Of a stretch of 23,239 nucleotides of DNA, positions 15,951 to 23,208 are shown piece after piece (within the stretch, counting starts at the first letter, position 1; each line of letters begins with the position of its first letter). The position numbers and the translations under genes were made by a program. The DNA comes from Bacillota bacterium (GTDB lineage Bacteria; Bacillota; Clostridia; Peptostreptococcales; Natronincolaceae): NCBI GenBank assembly GCA_023387935.1, contig JAEWHG010000222.1, positions 1 to 23,239 of the forward strand. The letters are read 5' to 3'. Below the pieces are notes generated by a model. That model was not told the DNA's origin and made no database searches. It saw nothing but the letters and a program-made list of their open reading frames with translations.

Positions 15951-15980
15951 GCATGAAATATTTTGCACTAAACAATGCAA
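15922..15980. promoter_or_regulatory. cluster of TTGCAT/ATGCAA half sites, candidate enhancer for the sigma-54 activator
   Basis: TTGCAT at 15922-15927 and 15949-15954, TTGCAC at 15963-15968, and ATGCAA at 15939-15944 and 15975-15980 form two inverted pairs (spacings 11 and 20 nt). They lie about 85-145 bp upstream of the -24 box, the usual distance for enhancer sites. Overlap with the terminator stem explains one pair but not the other. Confidence 0.4.
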
Positions 15981-15993
15981 TTTTTTTCATGGT

Positions 15994-17718
15994 CTAGTCT
16001 TCAATTAAATATTTTTCAATCTTATAATATAAATTTCTTACGGATATTTCTAATTCTTTAGCAGTCGCAGTACGGTTCCCTCTATTTCTATTTAATGCAT
16101 CAGAAATTACTTCCTTCTCCAGTTGTTCCATTGTTTCCTTTAATCCCCTAATTTCTCTATTAAAATACTTTTTGGAATTACTATTATTCTGTGTATCAGT
16201 ATCTAAATTATTATAAGAAAGTTTTGGCAGATGCTCCTCTTTAATTATGGTTCCATTAAACTTAATATTTATCATGGAACGTCCAATAATATTTTGTAGT
16301 TCCCTTACATTTCCTGGCCAATCATAGCTTTTAAGCTTTTCTAGCGCGGACTTATCTATATCCTCAACGCTTCTACCATATTCTTGATTAAATTTCTTAA
16401 TTAGATGAAGTATCAAAGGATAAAAATCATTTAATCTCTTTTTTAAAGGAGGAATCTCAATTGGCAATACATTTAGTCTATAATATAAATCTTCTCTAAA
16501 TTTACCTTCCTCTATAGCCCTCTCTAAAGGGGCATTCGTAGCCGCAATTACGCGTACATCTACATTAACTGGATTGGTTCCACCAACCCTTATTATTTCT
16601 TTTTCCTGCAATACTCTTAGTAATTTAACCTGAGTACTTAAGGGAATTTCTCCTATTTCATCTAAAAATATAGTTCCACTATGAGCCTGTTCAAAAAAAC
16701 CTATTTTACCACCTTTTAGTGCTCCGGTAAAAGCTCCCTCTTCATAACCGAAAAGCTCACTTTCTAAAAGATTTTCATTAATAGCTGCACAGTTTACCCT
16801 AACAAATTGATTATATTTTCTATAGGATAGATTATGGATTGCATGTGCAAATAACTCCTTACCGGTACCACTTTCACCCCTTAGAAGCACTGTTGCTGGA
16901 GTTAAAGCTGCCTGCTTTGCCTTTTCTATGGCAGTAATCATAAGTTGGTCATTACCTATAATATCATCGAATGTGTATTTTGCCTCTAGATTTCTAATAA
17001 TTTGCTTTGCCTGCTTAAGCTCACTATTTAACCTTTTAATTTCAGTTAAATCATGAAGTATTCCTACACTACCCTTTAACTCTCCATCTACAATTATTGG
17101 TGCAGCACTTGCCACTACTTCTTTCTTTTTAGGTCCTATTTTAAGTCTAGCTCCCTTTACAGGTTTCTTTGTTTTAATAACCTTCATATGTATACTTTCG
17201 CCCTCAACAACATCTACCGTCGCAGGCTTACCTATAATATCATCCTCTGAAAGTCCTATTAGCTGGGTGTATGCTGGATTAATTAGAATTCCTATTCCAT
17301 TTTCATTACATACAGAAATAGCATCTTGACTAGAGTTAAAAATTCCTTCTAATAAGCTTTGCATCTCTTTTAGCTGATAAATTTCATCATTCAAATCTAA
17401 TATTTCGCTAATATCTCTGAATACGGCAACAGCTCCAGTAACATTTCCGTGTTCATCCTTTACTGGCATCCGACTGGTAATTATAGATATATCAGCAACA
17501 ATTTGCCTTCTGTTAAGCTCCGATTCACCAGTTTGCAAAATATATGGTAATCTTGTACTTGGAAGGACATCTTCGATATGTCTCCCTAAAGCATCTTTTT
17601 CTTTTACCTTTATAATTTTTTCTGCTGCTCTATTAAATAAGGTAACATTTCCATTCATATCCACTGCAATAGTAGCATCATGGGTACTATTTAGAATTAC
17701 ATCTATTTCATTTAGCAT
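15994..17718 (-). CDS. sigma-54-dependent activator, PAS-PAS-AAA+-Fis (BkdR-like)
   Basis: The 574-residue enhancer-binding protein has PAS domain 1 (about 3-105), a helical linker (106-120), PAS domain 2 (about 121-230), a coiled linker (226-247), the AAA+ domain (about 250-475) and a Fis-type HTH (about 530-572). Walker A is GESGTGKE (281-288), the sigma-54 contact loop GAFTGA (328-333) is intact, and Walker B is TIFLDEIGE (349-357). ATG 17718 has AAGGAGGG upstream. There is no receiver domain, so it probably senses a small ligand or redox state through PAS. The adjacent sigma-54 promoter and the ptb-buk content make it a BkdR-type regulator of branched-chain acid catabolism; the ligand is unknown. 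Confidence 0.93.
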   Translation of the reverse strand: MLNEIDVILNSTHDATIAVDMNGNVTLFNRAAEKIIKVKEKDALGRHIEDVLPSTRLPYILQTGESELNRRQIVADISIITSRMPVKDEHGNVTGAVAVFRDISEILDLNDEIYQLKEMQSLLEGIFNSSQDAISVCNENGIGILINPAYTQLIGLSEDDIIGKPATVDVVEGESIHMKVIKTKKPVKGARLKIGPKKKEVVASAAPIIVDGELKGSVGILHDLTEIKRLNSELKQAKQIIRNLEAKYTFDDIIGNDQLMITAIEKAKQAALTPATVLLRGESGTGKELFAHAIHNLSYRKYNQFVRVNCAAINENLLESELFGYEEGAFTGALKGGKIGFFEQAHSGTIFLDEIGEIPLSTQVKLLRVLQEKEIIRVGGTNPVNVDVRVIAATNAPLERAIEEGKFREDLYYRLNVLPIEIPPLKKRLNDFYPLILHLIKKFNQEYGRSVEDIDKSALEKLKSYDWPGNVRELQNIIGRSMINIKFNGTIIKEEHLPKLSYNNLDTDTQNNSNSKKYFNREIRGLKETMEQLEKEVISDALNRNRGNRTATAKELEISVRNLYYKIEKYLIED

Positions 17719-17748
17719 AGTTTTACCCTCCTTATTCTTATAAATTCG

Positions 17749-17779
17749 GATAAAAACCGGATATTTTACTATCCGGTTT
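17749..17779 (-). terminator. terminator overlapping the cdaR stop codon
   Basis: AAACCGGATA (17754-17763) and TATCCGGTTT (17770-17779) give a 10-bp stem with a 6-nt loop; on the minus strand TTTTT follows at its foot. The 5' arm overlaps the stop codon of cdaR. It separates cdaA-cdaR from the sigma-54 activator gene only 36 nt further on. Confidence 0.75.
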
Positions 17780-18998
17780 ATTTGGTAACTAATTTTATAT
17801 TTATAGTTTTTGGATCTAATTGTATTGATTCTACATCTCTTTCAATAATAAAAGGTAACTGGATTACAGGTTCGATTGTATATTCATTTGAATTAAGGTT
17901 AGCTAAATCTACCTCTATTCTAATATCACTTTCTTTAATGGTATCTAATACGGTTCTTAATGCGCTTATTTTTACAGCTAAAGTTTCTGGTATATCCTTT
18001 TTATCAACTTTTAGATTTTCATCTAAATTGCTAAATATTATTTGGTCTCTGCTTATTTTAAATATCTCTTCTTCTATCTTTTCTACATAAACATCCATAG
18101 TAATTGGAGTTTCATTCTGAACTACAACACCCTCTGGAAGTTCAAGCGTTACTTCTAGATTTTCAGCTTTATTTAAATTTTGGACTTCAATTTTTTTAGT
18201 TGTAATTTCCGTAATTCCCTTTAGAATATCTTCACTACCCTTTAATATAACCTCTGATGGATTAATAACTACATTAGTAACCTTATATCCTTCTGCTGCT
18301 TCAAATTCGTAATTTGCTTTAATTGGCACTGATTTTAATAAATCAATGTCTAGTGTTATATCTACATATGATGTTTTCACATCTACATTTTTAACTTCTT
18401 CTCCCCTACTATTTACAGCCTTCAGTGGTAAGCTTAAAACCAGTGGCTTAGATTCCCCTGAAACATCCAATGTAGCGGCTACACGCTCTACAGAATTAAC
18501 ATAACTTTCTGGACCCTCAATCATTACAACAGTAGGTTTATATTGAGGCTCAGCTGCAATATAATTTTCTTTAGGAGTTCCAGTAATGATAACATTCACA
18601 TTCCTTTGTTTTTTTATAATTTCTTCTAATTCTACACGAATAAATCTAGGACTAACCTCAACTTCTACATTATTAGGAACAGTTACCTCTAAAGGTACAT
18701 TATTTGTACCTAGACTATATCCTCTTAAATCTGCCTTTACTTGAATTTGATCTGCTGATACCTTGCTTACCTCATCTCTTCTTCCTGTTAATTTAACTCT
18801 TACTTTAAAATCCTGATCCCCAACTATTGCAAGCTCTTGATCTTTAAGTTCTTCTACATTCATAAGATTTACTGGTATACTAGAAAAATTAGCACTGGTT
18901 TTTGGATTAATTGTGCTCATCACATATATCCATAAAACAAAGGCAAAAAGAATTGAAATAACTTTCGGTGCTAAATTATTAATACCTGTCTTACTCAT
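17778..18998 (-). CDS. cdaR: CdaR, YbbR-domain regulator of diadenylate cyclase
   Basis: The 406-residue protein has a single N-terminal membrane anchor (about 12-28, ISILFAFVLWIYVMS) and a long extracytoplasmic part made of four YbbR-type repeats (about 35-115, 120-208, 212-302 and 305-404). Recurrent themes such as VxVxLTGxxxxV and PxxVxIxGPxxxV mark each repeat. CdaR binds CdaA and modulates c-di-AMP synthesis at the membrane. Its ATG at 18998 lies inside the last codons of cdaA (8-nt overlap, ATGAGTAA), so the two are translationally coupled. Confidence 0.94.
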   Translation of the reverse strand: MSKTGINNLAPKVISILFAFVLWIYVMSTINPKTSANFSSIPVNLMNVEELKDQELAIVGDQDFKVRVKLTGRRDEVSKVSADQIQVKADLRGYSLGTNNVPLEVTVPNNVEVEVSPRFIRVELEEIIKKQRNVNVIITGTPKENYIAAEPQYKPTVVMIEGPESYVNSVERVAATLDVSGESKPLVLSLPLKAVNSRGEEVKNVDVKTSYVDITLDIDLLKSVPIKANYEFEAAEGYKVTNVVINPSEVILKGSEDILKGITEITTKKIEVQNLNKAENLEVTLELPEGVVVQNETPITMDVYVEKIEEEIFKISRDQIIFSNLDENLKVDKKDIPETLAVKISALRTVLDTIKESDIRIEVDLANLNSNEYTIEPVIQLPFIIERDVESIQLDPKTINIKLVTK

Positions 18999-19818
18999 CT
19001 TTATGCCTCCATTTCATCTTTAAAAATTGCCATTTGCGATTTTCTTCTGCTTTATAGCTTTGTAATAATATTTGAGATAATTTTTCTACATCTAAAAATC
19101 TTTTTAATTTTCCATTCTCCGCAATTGAAATTGATCCAGTTTCTTCTGAAACAATCACTACCATAGAGTCGGATCTTTCTGTAATACCAATACCTGCCCT
19201 ATGTCTTGTTCCTAATGCTTTGCTTATATTTGGATTATCAGTTAAGGGCAGAAGACAACCCGCTGCTAATATTTTATTTTTTCTAATAACCACCGCACCG
19301 TCATGCAGAGGTGTATTTGGAATGAATATATTTATAAGCAATCCACTTGAAACTGTTCCACCAATTTGAGTTCCAGTTTCCACAACCTCACTTAAACCTG
19401 TTTCTCTTTCAATAACAATAAGAGCTCCAATTTTTTGCCTTGAAAGAGATCCTACAGCTTCTTTCAGTTCTTCAACTGCAGTTTTTATTTCTTCCTCTTC
19501 AATATCAACAATAGATTTAGTTAAAAATTTCGTCCTGCCTATATATTCTAAAGCTCTTCTTAATTCAGGTTGGAATACAATAAGTAAAGCAATAAAACCT
19601 ACGGTCATTGTATTGATTAAAATCCAATTAATAACGTGTAACTGCAACCACGCACTTACTGGTGTAGCAATTAGTAATACTAATATTCCCTTTACTAGTT
19701 GCTCTGCTCTTGTTTCTCTTATAAGCATATAGAGCTTATAAAAAACAAAAGCAACTATGGCCATGTCTGCAATATCTCTTATGCCAATATTCATAAATAA
19801 TTCCAAAGCTTCTTGCAC
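18991..19818 (-). CDS. cdaA: diadenylate cyclase CdaA
   Basis: The 275-residue membrane enzyme makes c-di-AMP from two ATP. Three N-terminal membrane segments (about 17-33, 40-56 and 61-80) are followed by FQPELRRALEYIGR and the DAC domain with the two catalytic motifs: DGAVVI (in NTPLHDGAVVIRK) and GTRHRAGIG. The GTG at 19818 is preferred because AGAGGG lies 8 nt upstream; the GTG at 19827 would overlap that site. A TATAAT (19897-19892) is a possible -10. c-di-AMP links cell-wall and potassium/osmolyte homeostasis, which is why glmM is normally its neighbour. Confidence 0.95.
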   Translation of the reverse strand: MQEALELFMNIGIRDIADMAIVAFVFYKLYMLIRETRAEQLVKGILVLLIATPVSAWLQLHVINWILINTMTVGFIALLIVFQPELRRALEYIGRTKFLTKSIVDIEEEEIKTAVEELKEAVGSLSRQKIGALIVIERETGLSEVVETGTQIGGTVSSGLLINIFIPNTPLHDGAVVIRKNKILAAGCLLPLTDNPNISKALGTRHRAGIGITERSDSMVVIVSEETGSISIAENGKLKRFLDVEKLSQILLQSYKAEENRKWQFLKMKWRHKDE

Positions 19819-20011
19819 AGAACGCACCCTCTTGTTTTCAATTTTCTATATGTAAATCCTTTAATATATATTTGTATATTTTACCTATAATATTATATTA
19901 TCCTAATTATTAAAAAAAAGAAATGAAGAATTGCGAAATAGATATATAAAATGAAAAAATTCGCCTGATACTACTACATCTACCTAAGATATTTATACTT
20001 TCTTATACAAT

Positions 20012-20035
20012 AAAAAAAGCATCTTAGATGCTTTT
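20012..20035 (-). terminator. terminator behind the 49-residue protein gene
   Basis: AAAAGCATC (20015-20023) and GATGCTTTT (20027-20035) enclose a 3-nt loop. Seven T follow on the minus strand (20018-20012). It closes the transcription unit upstream of cdaA. Confidence 0.88.
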
Positions 20036-20077
20036 CTATGATATATTGCCCTCTAATCAAAATAATTAAATTAATTA

Positions 20078-20227
20078 TTATTTGTCAAATTTTTTTACAT
20101 AATCTAGCTTTAATTTAACCATTTCATTATACTGCTCCTGAGATATTTCGCCCTTTTCAAATAAACTATCTACTATTTTAATAAAATCCTTACACATATC
20201 AAAAATATCCTTCTTTAAACTATTCAC
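20078..20227 (-). CDS. 49-residue hypothetical protein, SHOCT-like
   Basis: This short frame starts at GTG 20227 with GGGGGAG 7 nt upstream and is followed by a terminator 42 nt after its stop, which is good support for a real gene despite its size. The protein is helical and highly charged: MNSLKKDIFDMCKDF, then LFEKGEISQEQYNEMVKLK. The GEISQEQYNEM segment resembles the short C-terminal (SHOCT) helical pair (GxIT/SxEEFExxK) found at the ends of oligomerising proteins. It could be a stand-alone SHOCT-type or an adaptor; function unknown. It lies 155 nt after the reductase gene and may share its transcript. Confidence 0.65.
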   Translation of the reverse strand: MNSLKKDIFDMCKDFIKIVDSLFEKGEISQEQYNEMVKLKLDYVKKFDK

Positions 20228-20280
20228 TTCGATACTCCCCCACCCTCTAGTATCTCTTTATATACTTAAATGATATAACA

Positions 20281-20318
20281 AATACCAAAAAATGCAAGTA
20301 AAATTATAATTTGGTATT
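20281..20318. repeat. inverted repeat between reductase and small-protein genes
   Basis: AATACCAAA (20281-20289) and TTTGGTATT (20310-20318) form a 9-bp stem with a 20-nt AT-rich loop. No good U-tract follows on either strand, so it is either a weak terminator, an mRNA end-protector or an operator. Confidence 0.4.
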
Positions 20319-20382
20319 CAAGTACTACAGTAAACATCATAAATTTAGGTCATATTTCCTCTGTTATTCTACTATATGCTTA

Positions 20383-21468
20383 TTAATTTAAATTATGAGC
20401 CTTTTGTACATTTTCTATTACATTTTTTATATGCTCTTCATCTACTACTCTTTCAAAACTTCTAAGGCCTGCAACTTTAAATCCGTGTTTTTTTGCTAAA
20501 CATCTTATTTCATCAACCTTATCTATATGTATTTCTCTTCCTAAACTAAAATTTTCATACTTTCCTTCGAGCGCTAAAATCATCGTTTCAGCCATACAAG
20601 CATAGCATAATCCCTCAGGAAATCCAAAATTGAAGTTGAAATTTATTCCCTTAGGTCCTTCTATTACTCCACCTTCAATAATTAATACATCCTTACGTTT
20701 TTCTTGCACTAATTTAGAAACGTCTCTTGGCCTGGCAACATCACAGATAATAGCTCCACTTTTAATATCTTGTGGCTCTATAATCTCTCCAACACTGCTA
20801 GTTACAGTAATAACTACATCTGCATTATACAAGCCGTCTCTTACATTATCACAGCATTCAATATCTAGATTGCTACCATACTTATCATGAAACTCCCATT
20901 TCATATGTAAAAGCTTTTCTATATTTCTTCCCACTAAAATAACTTTTTTTGATTCTCTACAAGATAATTCTGCACAAACTTTTCCTATGGATCCTGTAGC
21001 TCCTACAATAGCAATCTCACTTTCTTGTAAATTTTTCCCTAATACTCTACATGCTTCTTTTATTGCATCAAAAGCTGCTGCAACTGTATATGTATTTCCT
21101 GTTGTTACTGCAATATTTAAATTTTTAGCAATAGTAATTCCAGCATCTCCTACAACTGATGTATAAGCTCCAAGACCTACTATTTTTGCGCCTATCTTTT
21201 CTGCCTTTCTACCAGCTTTAATTATTTTTTTTATAACATAGGATTCTGGCATTTTTATCATCATACTAGAAGTTAATGGGAGTCCTATAAACCATCCTTC
21301 CGATTCTTGAAATCCACTTTGTACACCTGTAATCTTTGATGTAATTGAAGATGGCACAAAACTAACTATCTTCTCTATAATACCTTTAGGAAAAATTTTG
21401 AGAAAAGCATATTTTCTATAAATATCATCAATTTCTATTGGATGAATTATAAAAGCAAATCTATTCAT
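20383..21468 (-). CDS. acyl-ACP reductase (AAR)-like dehydrogenase
   Basis: The 361-residue protein (from ATG 21468) matches the block pattern I know for cyanobacterial long-chain acyl-[acyl-carrier-protein] reductase: LGAYTSVVGDAG, VTTGNTYTVAAAFDAI, the NAD(P) loop IVGATGSIGKVCAEL, VILVGRNIEKL, and LCYACMAETMILALEGKYENFSLGR. The Cys of YAC aligns with the cyanobacterial acyl-enzyme Cys (FACFAEAML), suggesting thioester reduction to an aldehyde. Automated tools often label this family as shikimate/amino-acid dehydrogenase. The start at 21468 is chosen because GGAGG is 11 nt upstream; an ATG at 21486 contains that ribosome site within its own codons. It follows the aminotransferase by 4 nt. 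Substrate chain length is unknown. Confidence 0.8.
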   Translation of the reverse strand: MNRFAFIIHPIEIDDIYRKYAFLKIFPKGIIEKIVSFVPSSITSKITGVQSGFQESEGWFIGLPLTSSMMIKMPESYVIKKIIKAGRKAEKIGAKIVGLGAYTSVVGDAGITIAKNLNIAVTTGNTYTVAAAFDAIKEACRVLGKNLQESEIAIVGATGSIGKVCAELSCRESKKVILVGRNIEKLLHMKWEFHDKYGSNLDIECCDNVRDGLYNADVVITVTSSVGEIIEPQDIKSGAIICDVARPRDVSKLVQEKRKDVLIIEGGVIEGPKGINFNFNFGFPEGLCYACMAETMILALEGKYENFSLGREIHIDKVDEIRCLAKKHGFKVAGLRSFERVVDEEHIKNVIENVQKAHNLN

Positions 21469-21472
21469 ACTT

Positions 21473-22885
21473 TTATCTACCTCCATTAAATATAGATTTT
21501 ATAAAACCTTTAGTATTATTAAATGCCATAGTAGTGATATTCTTATTTTTAGCTAATATTTCTTGCAATGCGTTAACAAATCTATCCAACTGTTCATATG
21601 TGACTGTTAATGGAGGTTCGATTCTAATTACATTAGGATTATTTAAAGTATAAGCTGTTATGATATTATAATTCGTAATCAATTCACTAGCTACAATTCC
21701 ACCAATATATTCATTTACTAGCTCTTTTGTATTTTTGTCAATTAATCCATTGATTAAAGGTATTTTCATTGTTTCAAATTCTAGACCTACCATTAAACCT
21801 CTTCCTCTTACTTCCTTTAAAATAGGATATTTATTCTTTAGCTCAAACAATCTATCAATTAAATATTTTCCTTTTGCTAAAGTTTCATTTTCTAGATCAT
21901 TTTCTGCTATAAATTGTATAGTAGAAATACCTGCTGCACATGCCCATGTATTTCCCCCAAATGTTGAGGTGTGAAGTAGACATTTATCTATTGTTCCATA
22001 ACCTCTCTTCCACACTTCTTCGTTTGCAATATATGCTCCAATTGGAATAATCCCACCACTTAAAGACTTAGCAATACACATAATATCTGGAGTTACTCCT
22101 TCAGCCTCACAAGCAAACCAATATCCAGTTCTACCAAATCCAGTTTGTATTTCATCTGCGATTAATAGCACTCCGTATTGTGAGCAAAGCTCTTTTGCTC
22201 TTTTTAAATAACCAATCGGTGGTACTATGATTCCTCCCTCACCCTGTATTGGCTCAACAATAAAAGCTGCTATATTATCATGCTTCTCTAATATAACTCT
22301 AAGTTCATTAATATCTCCATAGGTAACTTCAAATGTTAATGGAACCATCGGTTCAAAATATTTTTTATATTTATTTCTTCCCGTAACAGACAATGCACCC
22401 ATAGATTTACCATGAAAAGCACCCTTACAATAAATAATGCCTGATTTTTCTGTGGAAATTTTAGCTAGCTTTAACGCTCCCTCTACAGCTTCTGCTCCGC
22501 TATTACAAAAAAAAGTATATTTTAAATCTCCAGGGGTTATTTCAGCTAAATTTTTAGCTAAAATACTAGTTAAACTATTCATTCCTATTTGTAGTAAATT
22601 TGGCATGTGGCTTATTCTATTTAATGCTTCAATTACGGCATCATTGTTATGTCCAATATTTAAAGCCCCATATGCACCTAGGAAATCTAGATATTCTTTT
22701 CCATCTTTATCCCAAATTATCATATCCTTTGCTTTAATAAAAGTTTTATTAAACCCTAAGGTCTTTAAAAGTGTAGTTAGTTGTGGATTTATATATTTTT
22801 TATAATTTTCCTCGATATCCTTTTGTTCTAAATTTAGGGCATCTTCAAAAAAAGTAATTTCTTTTTTATTGATTTTCTGATTCAT
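21473..22885 (-). CDS. class III PLP aminotransferase, putrescine aminotransferase-like
   Basis: The 470-residue fold-type I enzyme is close in layout to E. coli PatA (YgjG): N-terminal NYKKYINPQL, LGAYGALNIGH, FFCNSGAEAVEGALKLAK (PLP phosphate loop), GAFHGKSMGALSVTGR, VEPIQGEGG, LLIADEIQTGFGRTG (Asp that contacts the pyridine N) and CIAKSLSGG with the Schiff-base Lys (residue 273), followed by HTSTFGGN and RIEPPLT. Such enzymes move an amino group between a primary amine and 2-oxoglutarate or pyruvate. The start is ATG 22885 (AAGGAG 6 nt upstream) rather than the TTG at 22900. Tight linkage to the AAR-like gene suggests that its amino acceptor is an aldehyde produced by that enzyme; putrescine degradation is the main alternative. 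Confidence 0.88.
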   Translation of the reverse strand: MNQKINKKEITFFEDALNLEQKDIEENYKKYINPQLTTLLKTLGFNKTFIKAKDMIIWDKDGKEYLDFLGAYGALNIGHNNDAVIEALNRISHMPNLLQIGMNSLTSILAKNLAEITPGDLKYTFFCNSGAEAVEGALKLAKISTEKSGIIYCKGAFHGKSMGALSVTGRNKYKKYFEPMVPLTFEVTYGDINELRVILEKHDNIAAFIVEPIQGEGGIIVPPIGYLKRAKELCSQYGVLLIADEIQTGFGRTGYWFACEAEGVTPDIMCIAKSLSGGIIPIGAYIANEEVWKRGYGTIDKCLLHTSTFGGNTWACAAGISTIQFIAENDLENETLAKGKYLIDRLFELKNKYPILKEVRGRGLMVGLEFETMKIPLINGLIDKNTKELVNEYIGGIVASELITNYNIITAYTLNNPNVIRIEPPLTVTYEQLDRFVNALQEILAKNKNITTMAFNNTKGFIKSIFNGGR

Positions 22886-22981
22886 AATGGACTCCTTCAA
22901 TAATATATTTTTATATTAAGTGATTTTTTCCAACTTATGGTTGTAATATTCCATTAATATTAAAATTTATATTTTTATATC

Positions 22982-23011
22982 AAAAAAACAAGAGATTGTA
23001 TATCTCTTGTT
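22982..23011 (-). terminator. terminator after the tRNA-like sequences
   Basis: AACAAGAGAT (22987-22996) and ATCTCTTGTT (23002-23011) form a perfect 10-bp stem with a 5-nt loop. A run of seven T follows on the minus strand (22988-22982). It ends the tRNA transcript before the aminotransferase gene. Confidence 0.9.
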
Positions 23012-23023
23012 AGTATTTTGGGC

Positions 23024-23114
23024 ATAAGAATTAAGATTTGAACCCAGGGAACATAAAAATCATTCGCCTGATTTTGAGTCGGGTGCATTCAGCCGAATTA
23101 AGCTGCTCCTCTAT
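23024..23114 (-). pseudogene. degenerate tRNA-Leu(CAA)-like sequence
   Basis: The minus strand has a clear leucine-type anticodon loop CTCAAAA (anticodon CAA at 23076-23074) between CCCGA and TCAGG, a long variable arm with a GAAT/GTTC stem, and a T-loop TTCAAAT. The rest is broken: one C-A mismatch in the anticodon stem, a T stem of CTGGG against CTTAA that is mostly mismatch and G-U, an acceptor stem of weak pairs (ATAGAGG with TTCTTAT), and an over-long D loop. CCA is not encoded. It looks like a decaying tRNA-Leu gene. Confidence 0.6.
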
Positions 23115-23208
23115 AAATTTATTTTTTAAAATTTAAAAAAGCTGATATCCAGATTTTCCTTATTAAAAGGTCAATTCTTTCCTTCAGCTTCATCTAAATA
23201 TACTATTT

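Noticed and set aside
19974..20035. Attenuator formed by CATCTACCTAAGAT (19977-19990) pairing with the terminator at 20015-20035
   Set aside because: The complementarity is partial with a bulge, and a simple terminator for the small gene explains the hairpin.
22437..22805. 122-codon plus-strand frame inside the aminotransferase gene
   Set aside because: Antisense to strongly conserved PatA-like motifs; composition reflects the opposite strand.
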